Positions 7,999-16,454 of a DNA stretch of 64,000 bases are shown here, piece after piece (position 1 is the stretch's first letter; each line of letters begins with the position of its first letter). Position numbers and translations under genes: made by a program. The notes beneath the pieces were generated by a model. It made no database searches. It had not been told where the DNA came from and saw only the letters and a list, made by a program, of their open reading frames with translations. Origin of the DNA: Spirosoma arboris (GTDB lineage: Bacteria; Bacteroidota; Bacteroidia; Cytophagales; Spirosomataceae); contig NZ_WPIN01000012.1 in NCBI RefSeq assembly GCF_009754945.1, positions 1 to 64,000 on the forward strand, read 5' to 3'.

Positions 7999-9448
7999 TA
8001 ATATAATTATCGCCAACGCGGATGAAATCGAACGGTTCGCCTGTCAGCACTCGTTTTTCGAGTTCGTCAAATCCTTCTGGTCGGTAGTCATCAAAGAAAA
8101 ACCAGTCTATAACTGGCACATTCCTTATCTGTGTGGTGAGTTGCAGGCGCTCAGCAAATCCATTGTCGCCAGAGAAACCAAGCCCTATGACCTCATCATC
8201 AACATCCCACCCGGAACCACCAAAAGCACGATAGTTACGATCATGTTTCCGGCGTGGCTCTGGACACAGGATGCCTCGATTCGAATCATTTCCAATTCGT
8301 ATTCGATGGATTTGTCCATTGAACACGCCGTCAAAAGTCGGGATATTATTCTGTCCGACAAGTTCAAACGGTTATTCCCTGAAATCGTTGTTCGAAAAGA
8401 TAAAGGCGCCAAGTCGATGTACGAAACGACAAAGACCGGTGCGCGCTACACAACCTCAACAGGTGGCACGATTACGGGTAAACACGCCCACGTCATCATT
8501 AACGATGATCCGCTGAATCCATCCCAGGCCGCCAGTGATGCGGATCGGAAGTCAGCCAATGAGCATACCAAAACCCTCGCTTCACGGAAAGTCAACAAGG
8601 AGAATACGCCAACTATCCTGATCATGCAGCGGCTTCATGAAGAAGATCCGACGGGCTATATTCTCAAGAAAAAAGGCGATTCGATACGTCATATCTGTCT
8701 GCCTGCAGAAGCCTCTGATGACATCAAGCCGTCTGAACTTCGCCAGTATTACGTAAATGGCTTACTGGACGCCAATCGGCTCAATCAAAAGGTTTTGCAG
8801 GAAGCACAGGTGGACTTGGGCAGTCGGGCCTACGCGGGTCAATTCGGCCAATCCCCCTTTGTGGATGGGGGTAATATTATCAAAAAGGAATGGTTTCGCT
8901 TCGTTGACCGGGAGACGTTTGCCCGGATGCGAAAAAACGAACCCATTGTCTTTTTTGGCGATACAGCGTTTACCGAAAAATCAGGCGAGAATGACCCGAC
9001 AGGTCTGATGGCGACCTGCAAGATTGGGCAGGATATGTTCATCACCAGTGCGGTGAAGGTGTATAAGGAATTTCCTGACCTGATCGAATTTGTCAAGACC
9101 TGGACAAAAGCCAATGGCTACACCTCGGCCAGTACCATCCGCATTGAACCCAAAGCCAACGGATTATCCGTAGTTCAACAGATGCGACGCATAACAGGCC
9201 TCAACATTACCAATACACCGAGTCCGAAAGATGATAAGACGACGCGCTTAACGACGGCTTCGCCCAAGGTTGAGTGTGGCCGGGTGATACTCGTAAGTGA
9301 TCTATGGAACGAGGAGGTCATTGAGGAGGTGACGGGCTTCCCGGCCAAATCCCATGATGAGTATGTTGACCTGATTGCCTACGCCATTGATTACCATTTG
9401 AATGCCGGAACCCAAAATAATTCATCCTACGCTGGTTACTTCCAATGA
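7982..9448 (+). CDS. Phage terminase large subunit
   Basis: The packaging motor, 488 residues. The N-terminal ATPase has a variant Walker A, PPGTTKST (about 76-83), and Walker B ending in INDDP (DD at 175-176). The C-terminal RNase-H-like nuclease has its first acidic residue at D327 in VVFFGDTAFTEKS. Length and motif order are normal for terminases of the TIGR01630/terminase_6 type. It overlaps the small subunit and, by four bases, the portal gene. It should cut concatemers and pump DNA through the portal. Confidence 0.92.
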   Translation: MSSSPNNIIIANADEIERFACQHSFFEFVKSFWSVVIKEKPVYNWHIPYLCGELQALSKSIVARETKPYDLIINIPPGTTKSTIVTIMFPAWLWTQDASIRIISNSYSMDLSIEHAVKSRDIILSDKFKRLFPEIVVRKDKGAKSMYETTKTGARYTTSTGGTITGKHAHVIINDDPLNPSQAASDADRKSANEHTKTLASRKVNKENTPTILIMQRLHEEDPTGYILKKKGDSIRHICLPAEASDDIKPSELRQYYVNGLLDANRLNQKVLQEAQVDLGSRAYAGQFGQSPFVDGGNIIKKEWFRFVDRETFARMRKNEPIVFFGDTAFTEKSGENDPTGLMATCKIGQDMFITSAVKVYKEFPDLIEFVKTWTKANGYTSASTIRIEPKANGLSVVQQMRRITGLNITNTPSPKDDKTTRLTTASPKVECGRVILVSDLWNEEVIEEVTGFPAKSHDEYVDLIAYAIDYHLNAGTQNNSSYAGYFQ

Positions 9449-10839
9449 AATACGCCCAAATTACCCAGACCGACCAAATCGAGGAGTCCATCAAAATCCT
9501 GTCGGCCACAGTACCAGACTGCAAGGTGGAGGATTACCGCAATCAGTATGAGATTACCGATAAACGGGAAATCATGGACGTAACCAAACGTCCCAATAAA
9601 ACCATCAAGGTGGACGAAACAACTACCCGACTGGAGTATGTCAACCGGCTGGCCTTACCCCTACAGAAACGGATTGTCAACTCCACGGTCTCGTTCACGT
9701 TTGGCAATCCAGTGGAACTGGTCTGTGAAGCCGATGAGGAAACCACCGAAGGGCAAATCCTGACGGCCGTCAAGCGGATGCTCTCCGATAATAAGATTGA
9801 TAGTTTCAACCGGGGCATTGCTCGGGATTTAGCCCGGTGCACCGAAGTGGCCGAATGCTGGTTTCCGGTACCTACTGAGGAAAGTCATGATCATTATGGC
9901 TTTACCACTTCGTTTAAAATTCGGGTGCAGCAGTTTTCGCCCTGGAATGGCGATATGCTCTACCCATTTTTCGATAAAACCGGCGATATGATTGCCTTTA
10001 GCCGGGCTTTTGCCCAAAAAGAGGACGGCAAGGATGTGAGGTACTTTGAGGTCTACACCGACGAAGAGAAAGTCATCTGGAAGAATGCCGGGCAGGGTTG
10101 GGAGGAAGAATCTAAAGAGCCCAATGTACTCAAAAAGATTCCGGTGGTGTATGCCAAACAGGATCGGGTCGAATGGCATGACGTGGAAACGATGATCAAT
10201 AGACTCGAAAAGGTACTGTCCAATTTTGGCGATACCAATGATTATTTCGGTTCGCCGATTCTGGGCATCTGGGGCAAAATCATGGGCCTCTCGGCGAAGG
10301 GTACCCAGGGCAAAGTGATGGAGTTTGAAGGCGATGCCAAGGCCGAATACATCAGCTGGGACCAGGCGCCCGAGTCGGTCAAGTTCGAGGTAGAAAATCT
10401 ATTTCGGTTGATATATGGGCTATCGCAAACACCCGACCTTTCCTTTGATTCCGTGAAAGGGCTGGACATTTCGGGCATCGCCATGCGGTTTTTATTCATG
10501 GATGCTCACCTGAAGGTTCAGGACAAGCGGGAAATATTGGATGCGTACCTGCAACGGCGCATCAACATCTTAAAAGCGTTTGTGGGCGTACTGAATACGA
10601 CCTGGCGGAAACAATCCCTGAAGCTGGAAATTGCGCCGAAAATCGTTCCGTTTATCATCACCAACGAGAAGGATATTATTGATCTATTAAGCGAAGCCAC
10701 GGGCGGCAAACCGGTCATTTCGCAGAAAACAGCGGTCGGTATGACGGGCCTTGTGGATGACGTGGAAGAGGAATATAAGCAAATTCAGCAGGAGCAAGAG
10801 CAGGCCAATAAACTTGATGTATTTAACCCAGTCGCCTAA
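9445..10839 (+). CDS. Phage portal protein (SPP1 gp6-like)
   Basis: A 464-residue portal protein, the ring at the head vertex through which DNA is packaged. Family features include TTRLEYVNRLALPLQKRIVNS near the N-terminus, the region GSPILGIWGKIMG, and LSFDSVKGLDISGIAMRFL (a typical portal segment ending in a long helix). The C-terminus is an acidic Q/E-rich helix (EEEYKQIQQEQEQ). It follows the terminase by a four-base overlap and is immediately followed by the head morphogenesis gene. Confidence 0.9.
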   Translation: MKYAQITQTDQIEESIKILSATVPDCKVEDYRNQYEITDKREIMDVTKRPNKTIKVDETTTRLEYVNRLALPLQKRIVNSTVSFTFGNPVELVCEADEETTEGQILTAVKRMLSDNKIDSFNRGIARDLARCTEVAECWFPVPTEESHDHYGFTTSFKIRVQQFSPWNGDMLYPFFDKTGDMIAFSRAFAQKEDGKDVRYFEVYTDEEKVIWKNAGQGWEEESKEPNVLKKIPVVYAKQDRVEWHDVETMINRLEKVLSNFGDTNDYFGSPILGIWGKIMGLSAKGTQGKVMEFEGDAKAEYISWDQAPESVKFEVENLFRLIYGLSQTPDLSFDSVKGLDISGIAMRFLFMDAHLKVQDKREILDAYLQRRINILKAFVGVLNTTWRKQSLKLEIAPKIVPFIITNEKDIIDLLSEATGGKPVISQKTAVGMTGLVDDVEEEYKQIQQEQEQANKLDVFNPVA

Positions 10840-11916
10840 ATGAGTAATCGTAAATTCTCCATCACCGACTGGAACAAGCGCCACTTTAATCAGGTGGAGC
10901 AGTATGCCCACCGCCTGGAAGTCATCTACCAAAGTGCCGTTCGGGATGCCGCCCTAATAGCCGCAGACCTTGCCCTGAAACCTCGAAAGGTATTCGAGTT
11001 TGACGATTACCCCCAGGTAAAAGAGCAGGTCAAAGCCCTCTTGCAAAAGCTGGCGGCTCAAATCATTGTCACCATCTACTCAGGCCAGAAAGCGCAATGG
11101 GAGTTTGCCAACGCAAAGAACGATGCGTTTGTGGGGTATGTACTGGGTAAAACGTCGTTATCGCGTGCCGCCGTGAAACGGTACAATGCTCGTAATTTAG
11201 AGGCATTGGCTGCGTTTCAAACCCGAAAAGTGGCAGGTCTAACGATTTCAGATCGGGTTTTCAACTACACCTCTCAATTCAAACGGGAGATTGAATTTGC
11301 GCTGGATGTGGGACTCGGCGAAGGTCGCTCGACCAATCAGCTGAGTCAGGATTTGCGCGGCTATTTACAAGAACCTGATAAGCTGTTTCACCGGGTGAGG
11401 AACAAACGGGGCAATCTGGTTTTATCCAAACCGGGGAGCCTCTATCATCCTGGTCAAGGCGTGTACCGCAGTAGTTATAAAAACGCCCAACGATTGGCCA
11501 GAACCGAGATTAATTCCGCCTATCGGGAATCGGATCGACTCCGCTGGAATGCACTTGATTTCGTGGTTGGGATTGAAGTGAAACGGAGCAACAACCCCTA
11601 CCCTTGTGATGTATGTGATAGCCTGAAGGGGATTTACCCCAAAACGTACGTCTTCCGGGGGAACCATAGTAATTGCCGATGTTATGCTGTTTCCATCCTC
11701 GCTACACCAGCTGAGCTCAGCAAGTTGAATCAGATGCTATTTCGTGACGAGGAGCCGTCGAACTTTACCAGTGTGAACGAGGTGACTGACATCAATCCAG
11801 GTTATCTGGAGTGGGTGGAGAAAAACAAAGAGAAGCTACTCAAGGCTAAGTCGTTGCCTTCGTTTGTCGGAGACAATTTGGGAAAGATTCCTCAACTGGA
11901 CTTCCTAAAGCGGTAG
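10840..11916 (+). CDS. Phage head morphogenesis (minor capsid, Mu gpF/SPP1 gp7-like)
   Basis: A 358-residue minor head protein. The signature is near residues 205-285: LARTEINSAYRESDRLRW, then a Cys-containing segment CDVCDSLKGIYP and HSNCRCY, the zinc-binding-like end of the Mu F domain. These proteins sit inside the procapsid near the portal. It starts one base after the portal stop. It is the last recognisable structural gene: scaffold, protease, major capsid and tail genes normally follow and are missing. Confidence 0.88.
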   Translation: MSNRKFSITDWNKRHFNQVEQYAHRLEVIYQSAVRDAALIAADLALKPRKVFEFDDYPQVKEQVKALLQKLAAQIIVTIYSGQKAQWEFANAKNDAFVGYVLGKTSLSRAAVKRYNARNLEALAAFQTRKVAGLTISDRVFNYTSQFKREIEFALDVGLGEGRSTNQLSQDLRGYLQEPDKLFHRVRNKRGNLVLSKPGSLYHPGQGVYRSSYKNAQRLARTEINSAYRESDRLRWNALDFVVGIEVKRSNNPYPCDVCDSLKGIYPKTYVFRGNHSNCRCYAVSILATPAELSKLNQMLFRDEEPSNFTSVNEVTDINPGYLEWVEKNKEKLLKAKSLPSFVGDNLGKIPQLDFLKR

Positions 11917-11917
11917 C

Positions 11918-12183
11918 TTATTGCTTTAAAGGCACCCCCAATAAGATCTGATGCGAACAGGCGCCTACATTATAATCAATACCCAGAATGGCAATGGCCC
12001 GACTGCGTAACGTAGACAGCTGATCGATACCTTCATAGGTTTCCTTCCCTCCACCAGAATATTGACAATCTCGGTGTAGCCCTCTTTAACCGGCTTATTG
12101 GCAGGCTTATCCATAAGCGGATCTTTCAGGCGCTTTTTGATGTCCTGAATGGTGTTTCTGATCTGTAGTTCAGTGGGTTTCAC
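11918..12183 (-). pseudogene. Small phage gene broken by a -1 frameshift
   Basis: The frame starting at 12183 reads MKPTELQIRNTIQDIKKRLK and stays sensible to EGYTEIVNIL, then becomes non-protein-like and stops at 11965. Shifting by one base near 12058 gives a second sensible frame, SGGGKETYEGIDQLSTLRSR, which continues to a natural stop at 11918. The join is a short T-run (ATTCT, where ATTTCT would restore the frame). The intact product would be about 88 residues of unknown function. It could be decay or a sequencing error. It converges on the head morphogenesis gene. Confidence 0.55.
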
Positions 12184-12347
12184 TTATTGAACCTGTTTAA
12201 ACTTTTTATGACTCATAACCGGTGTTTTTTATCGTACCAACAAAGAAGGAATCTTCGGGTGGGGAGTTTCTTTGTAGCCTCCGAAAATCCCTCCTTTGTC
12301 AGGATGCCAAAAATGCTATCAAAACAAAAGTTTAAACAGCTTATATA

Positions 12348-13472
12348 TTAAAACGTTATTGTACAGATAGTGCCGGATACGCTTAACGAAAAATTGAGGT
12401 TAGTTATATGCATAGGATAATCAAGACTATATTGATCCATAGAAACATTGGGCGAGTTCCTTTGCTCAAGAACAGCTGTACCGCCTGAGGTATATTGACC
12501 TGGTGTACTATTATAATAGTAGCTTCGATGTTGACAGGGGCCATACAAACTATAGCCGCTTTCACAATTTACATCAAATGTGCCAGTGACATGCCAATTG
12601 TCACTGTATACGGATCCATTAAATAAACCTCCCCAAAAATATGTTCTAATATTCATTTCTTCATGCGTTCTATACCCATTAAATGTTTGTTGATCCGTTT
12701 GTGGGTCATAAGTGTATTCAGGATTATTCCACGCAACAGTCCATAATGCTATTTTTTGATGGATTCCAGCAGGATTAGTAGATTCAGTTTCAGATTCTTC
12801 ATAAAACTGTGTTCTCGAATCCCTCGCTCTGGCATCATGTTGTACAAAATTATTCATAGCAACATTTATGCGATCAGAAGTAGATGTTGTTATCGCTGAC
12901 TTTATTTTCTCCAAATCGTTAGAGGAGAAGTTTTTGCCAACGTACATTACTTTGGTATACATATCAGTAAACTGCATCAAATAGCCACCTACTTTCAATA
13001 GTCCATCTTTGTTAATAACGCTATTCTGAGCTTTATCAGCCGTAGGGGACTTTATCCAGAAAGAGCGACCATATTCATCAAAAAGAAAAGATGATTTATT
13101 CTCTAATACAAATTTTGAATGTAATAGACTTGGATCCTTTAAAACCCCATTCGCATTAGTGGCTTGATCAATGGTTAAATTCTCAATATATTTTTTATCC
13201 TCAGAAATAGCTAAATCATAGAAACTACGAACAGATATAAAATTTAGATTTTTTTCCCACTTGTTCATTTCTTCTTCTGTCATCGTTTTCAGAGCAGTTA
13301 ACTGCTCTTGGTAAACTTTAGAATTTGAAAATTCTAAGAATACACCATTGTTAACTACACCATCTTGGTTCTTTTGAAGTTGACTTACGTCAAAAGATTC
13401 TTTGCATGATAATGATACAAGCATTAAAATAAAAACCATCCAACCAGTTGTAGGAATTGATAGATTTTTCAT
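12348..13472 (-). CDS. Lipoprotein of unknown function inside the element
   Basis: A 374-residue protein with a lipoprotein signal (hydrophobic stretch, lipobox LVSLSC at about residue 23). After the lipobox comes a polar, helical region, then a C-terminal half rich in aromatics and G (TYFWGGLFNGSVYSDNW, CESGYSLYGPCQHRSYYY) that looks like an exposed beta domain. It is AT-rich compared with the packaging genes. It occupies the place where capsid and tail genes would be expected and is read against the packaging module, so it looks like a moron or a replacement insertion. Similar lipoproteins are common in Bacteroidota, but I cannot name the family with confidence. Confidence 0.75.
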   Translation of the reverse strand: MKNLSIPTTGWMVFILMLVSLSCKESFDVSQLQKNQDGVVNNGVFLEFSNSKVYQEQLTALKTMTEEEMNKWEKNLNFISVRSFYDLAISEDKKYIENLTIDQATNANGVLKDPSLLHSKFVLENKSSFLFDEYGRSFWIKSPTADKAQNSVINKDGLLKVGGYLMQFTDMYTKVMYVGKNFSSNDLEKIKSAITTSTSDRINVAMNNFVQHDARARDSRTQFYEESETESTNPAGIHQKIALWTVAWNNPEYTYDPQTDQQTFNGYRTHEEMNIRTYFWGGLFNGSVYSDNWHVTGTFDVNCESGYSLYGPCQHRSYYYNSTPGQYTSGGTAVLEQRNSPNVSMDQYSLDYPMHITNLNFSLSVSGTICTITF

Positions 13473-14259
13473 GGCATTTGCTACTTGTTTAGAGTTGAAA
13501 GATGTACTTAAGCGTTGAATAAGAATGAAATTGTTTAACTTTTGAGGAAATCTCGATTACGTAAGCTGCCAGTTACACCAGAAAATATAATTGGGTTATC
13601 GGAGGAATTTTGTCCGTCTTTGTAAAGAAATTGAATTGATGTATATGAATACTTCTTTTCAAATGCAATACGGTTTTCAACTGAAAACTTTGGATTGCTA
13701 CTTATTCAAAATCTGTTATCAAGCGGTCACAAGATACATGGAATATTACCAACCAATCAGAGGTAATAATAAGTTATTTCATAATTGATAAAGCTTAAAT
13801 AGTTAATAAAAAAATTTCAAACTTCACTTAAGTTTTTTTGTCTAGTAACAGTAGACGTGATTTCGAAAGGAAGGGTTTGTAATTATATAATGACTATCAA
13901 GAAAATACATTAAAATGCTTATTTAATACAAAATTGCCGGTTATATCAAAAAGAATCAATGGGATATTTCCCGTAGTTTTTGGGATATTTCCCGTATTTT
14001 TCTGGGAAATATCCCGTATTTTCGGCTCATGCACAGGTCTTGAATTTCCCCTTGCGGAATGGTTGCAATAATGTTTTTCATACCTGCTTAGTTATTATCT
14101 GATCACGAATTGCCACCATGGAATCCGCCAAGTTAAAGGAGAAGGGCCATTAGCTTACAATACGTCCCCTTGTCGGTTACGAATGGCCAGGGAGTTGGTT
14201 GTAGGTTATAGTTTGATTGTTTAGTTAGTGTAGTAAATGATTTTATCAACCAGGCCACG
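13473..14259. other. AT-rich non-coding region between packaging and early modules
   Basis: About 790 bases without a convincing gene. A 65-residue frame at 13591-13788 has odd composition and no support. The clearest structure is the triple GGGATATTTCCC repeat at 13960-14022. The region may hold control sites for both the lipoprotein and the flanking early genes. Confidence 0.5.
13960..14022. repeat. Three copies of a GGGATATTTCCCGTA unit
   Basis: TGGGATATTTCCCGTA-TTT occurs at 13960-13979 and 13981-14000. A third copy at 14003-14022 has the core inverted (GGGAAATATCCC). The 21-base period is two helical turns and each core is itself a near-palindrome, as expected for a cooperative repressor or replication-protein site. 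Confidence 0.55.
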
Positions 14260-14475
14260 TCAGTTTGATGTGGCTTGCTTTTCTGTATTCACTTTCCGGA
14301 GCAGTCTGCCAATCACATTCGCCACACGGCCATTTTCGAATTGAACCAGCATGTTGCCGTTCGTGCCCCTGATGCATTTGTCTCCATTCATGACTGCGGT
14401 GCATAACTGACCTTTCAGGGTAGGGTCAGTCATCCGATCCCCCAGATAGGTGTATGTTGATAAAATTTTCGTCAT
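14260..14475 (-). CDS. Small conserved phage-type protein
   Basis: A 71-residue protein. The order of motifs, YTYLGDRMTDPTLKG then CIRGTNGNMLVQFENGR and a basic tail VIGRLLRK, looks like a small beta-rich domain that is plausible for a nucleic-acid-binding protein. It is divergent from the LytTR gene, 46 bases away. The protein is compact and codon use is normal, so the gene is probably real. Function unknown. Confidence 0.65.
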   Translation of the reverse strand: MTKILSTYTYLGDRMTDPTLKGQLCTAVMNGDKCIRGTNGNMLVQFENGRVANVIGRLLRKVNTEKQATSN

Positions 14476-14521
14476 ATGATTTGTACTTACAATTGGTTAG
14501 GTTGCACACCAAGTCGTATGT

Positions 14522-14845
14522 ATGAGAAAAAGACTACCTAAAACAAAGCCGGTTGATTATTTTGATCCCCAGACAGTATTATACCTGACTGGTAGTGATA
14601 ATTACAGCCAGGTTCACCTGGTGAATGGCCGGGTTATCTTATCTGCCCGCACCTTGAAATGGTTTGAACGACAATGGCCGGTCTTTTTACGACCCCATAA
14701 AAGCGCCCTGATCAATCCAGATTACGTGCATGGGCTGTTGATCGGATCAACTCTACGATTCCCCAGCTATGTAGTTATGCAAGACAACGTCCAACTGCCC
14801 ATATCCCGCCGTCGGGTACCCTGGATGATCTGTTACTTTAAATAG
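14522..14845 (+). CDS. Stand-alone LytTR DNA-binding protein
   Basis: A 107-residue protein consisting of a LytTR domain without a receiver. Motifs include VLYLTGSDNYSQVHLVNGR, the segment FLRPHKSALINPDYV and the late PISRRRVPW. LytTR domains bind direct repeats as dimers and usually sit behind response-regulator receivers. An orphan copy between the early and late phage modules suggests a phage-encoded transcription factor. The nearby 13960-14022 repeats are a possible target. It is the only rightward gene between 11.9 and 31.6 kb. Confidence 0.85.
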   Translation: MRKRLPKTKPVDYFDPQTVLYLTGSDNYSQVHLVNGRVILSARTLKWFERQWPVFLRPHKSALINPDYVHGLLIGSTLRFPSYVVMQDNVQLPISRRRVPWMICYFK

Positions 14846-14878
14846 TCGTCCACAAGGCGTTCGCCGACCGGTTCCTGC

Positions 14879-15364
14879 CTAGAACAATTGCAATTGGCCA
14901 GTACTGGCATTGATTTTTGGCGTCTCATAACTCCACCAGCCTTGCGACCCTTTGGCCTTTATCGGCTCATCAAAAGCGGTAGCGTTCTTAGTTCGCCAGA
15001 TCCACCGCCCAGGTTCATAATTGCCATACCGAAATTCCCGATCCTCAATCTCAAATTGTTCAGGGCTCAAATTGGGACTACTAAATTCATTCATCCAATC
15101 CTCACTGCGTTGGTAGCTGACGATCTCAACAGTTCCAAGTATTACCCCTAGTGGCAACTGAACACCTTTGAGGTCTTCGCAGAATGGCCAGGTGAGCATG
15201 AGATCTTTGGCATACTTGTGCATTGTTTTCGCAGCGGCAATACCAATGATACCTTTTACCTTTTCATGATGCCAGGAGCGCGTTTCGTTGCTTTTGAGTA
15301 CATGCCCGTTCCGCTTGAGGAACATCAGCGTGGCGTAGGGTTGGTGTAGGGTGATGATTCGCAT
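14879..15364 (-). CDS. ASCH-domain phage protein
   Basis: A 161-residue protein of the ASCH/PUA-like type. The N-terminus MRIITLHQPYATLM, the segment NETRSWHHEKVKGIIGIAAAK and the later GVILGTVEIVSY fit the ASCH beta-barrel seen in many phage proteins; such domains bind RNA or modified bases. It ends the leftward early operon, four bases after the YopX-family gene. Its precise role is unknown. Confidence 0.8.
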   Translation of the reverse strand: MRIITLHQPYATLMFLKRNGHVLKSNETRSWHHEKVKGIIGIAAAKTMHKYAKDLMLTWPFCEDLKGVQLPLGVILGTVEIVSYQRSEDWMNEFSSPNLSPEQFEIEDREFRYGNYEPGRWIWRTKNATAFDEPIKAKGSQGWWSYETPKINASTGQLQLF

Positions 15365-15367
15365 AAT

Positions 15368-16006
15368 TTACTCTTCGTAGAAGAACGTTTGAAACGCATA
15401 TTTAACCGATTCGCCATTATTGAAAAAGTCTTCTCGCAGCGACTTCCAATCAGTCGATTCAATCGATTCTGGAATGAATCCATCTGCTTTTTGCAATTGA
15501 CGAAAAGCTCCCTCATACTCAAACCAATTGGTCAAATTACCAGACACAACTGGTTCGACATCTGGAATGTGTGCAAACCGTTTATCATCCCATCGTTTCA
15601 GTTCCTCCGGATCGGCCATATAGCCTACCAGTTCGGGATTCTGAAATATATTGCCTACAACTCTGGCATCTTTAATTTCACCAATCTGTGCGAAGCAGGC
15701 ATGCTCCGAAGTCACTTCTCCAATAAGGCCAAAACACCCATCTCGAAAAGCGATTTCATTATAGACCAATCCGAACCCCTTTAGCTCCATTTTGTCTTCG
15801 TGGCGAGTTTCAATAATATCGCCCTCGTAGACATCTTTGCCATCCATATCGGTTTGGCCCGTAAATTCCATCATGACACCATTGCCATGCATGTGAGCAT
15901 CATAGGCACCATCCAGGCTGAGATTCGGCTGATAGGCCATGGTATTGCGAAGTTCGACAACGGGATACTCACTCGTATGCCAGAGCCTGAATTTTAGCTG
16001 TCTCAT
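15368..16006 (-). CDS. YopX-family phage protein
   Basis: A 212-residue protein. The N-terminal 110 residues match the YopX fold common in phages: KFRLWHTSE, MQFTGQTDMDGKDVYEGDII-like text (here MMEFTGQTDMDGKDVYEGD), VVGNIFQNPEL. A second region of about 70 residues (EPVVSGNLTNWFEYEGAF...) is an extension not typical of YopX. Function of the family is unknown. Its start overlaps the preceding gene's stop by four bases. Confidence 0.85.
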   Translation of the reverse strand: MRQLKFRLWHTSEYPVVELRNTMAYQPNLSLDGAYDAHMHGNGVMMEFTGQTDMDGKDVYEGDIIETRHEDKMELKGFGLVYNEIAFRDGCFGLIGEVTSEHACFAQIGEIKDARVVGNIFQNPELVGYMADPEELKRWDDKRFAHIPDVEPVVSGNLTNWFEYEGAFRQLQKADGFIPESIESTDWKSLREDFFNNGESVKYAFQTFFYEE

Positions 16007-16284
16007 TTTTCTGGAGTTGTATTAAGCGTAAGCCGAACCTCATAGCCAGTAGCCTGTTCAATGGCACCCTGAATATTATTGGCCACATCTGTTTCAATCG
16101 TCAGTGGTTGAATAGCCGTATCAGGCACATCAATCACGGCGTTCAACTGCGGCTTCTGAAATAAACTAGTAGGCAGATTTAAGCTGACCGAAATAGCGAT
16201 TTCATCCCAGTTCAATCCGGGCTTTGTTTTGAGCGCCTTGATACTCCCCTTACTGTTAACGACTAGAAAAAAGTTGGTTTTCAT
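16003..16284 (-). CDS. Conserved small phage protein
   Basis: A 93-residue beta-rich protein. The N-terminus FFLVVNSKGSIKALKTKPGL followed by LNWDEIAISVSLNLP is a pattern I recognise from many Bacteroidota phage and mobile-element proteins without assigned function. Overlaps both neighbours by four bases (ATGA), so it is translated as part of the early operon. Confidence 0.75.
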   Translation of the reverse strand: MKTNFFLVVNSKGSIKALKTKPGLNWDEIAISVSLNLPTSLFQKPQLNAVIDVPDTAIQPLTIETDVANNIQGAIEQATGYEVRLTLNTTPEK

Positions 16285-16454
16285 TTGTGTATCTGTTTTA
16301 ACAATTTCCTGCGTACTGTCTGTGCGGCTTGCAAATCGACCAGGCTGATGTTACTCTGCCGTCGCATGGTCGGGCTTTTCTGAAGTTGCTCAATGCCGAT
16401 CTGGATGAGGTAGGCGGCCGTGCGGAGGCCATCGGATTTAGTCAGCTTTTTCAT
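16281..16454 (-). CDS. Small phage protein coupled to the methyltransferase
   Basis: About 57 residues from the ATG at 16454, which overlaps the methyltransferase stop as ATGA; an ATG four codons earlier is less likely. Basic and helical (KKLTKSDGLRTAAYLIQIGI, then AAQTVRRKLLKQIHK). No family recognised. Confidence 0.6.
   Translation of the reverse strand: MKKLTKSDGLRTAAYLIQIGIEQLQKSPTMRRQSNISLVDLQAAQTVRRKLLKQIHK

Noticed and set aside
13591..13788. 65-residue open frame
   Set aside because: Isolated in an AT-rich non-coding zone, odd composition rich in Y, N, F, no start context and no neighbours.
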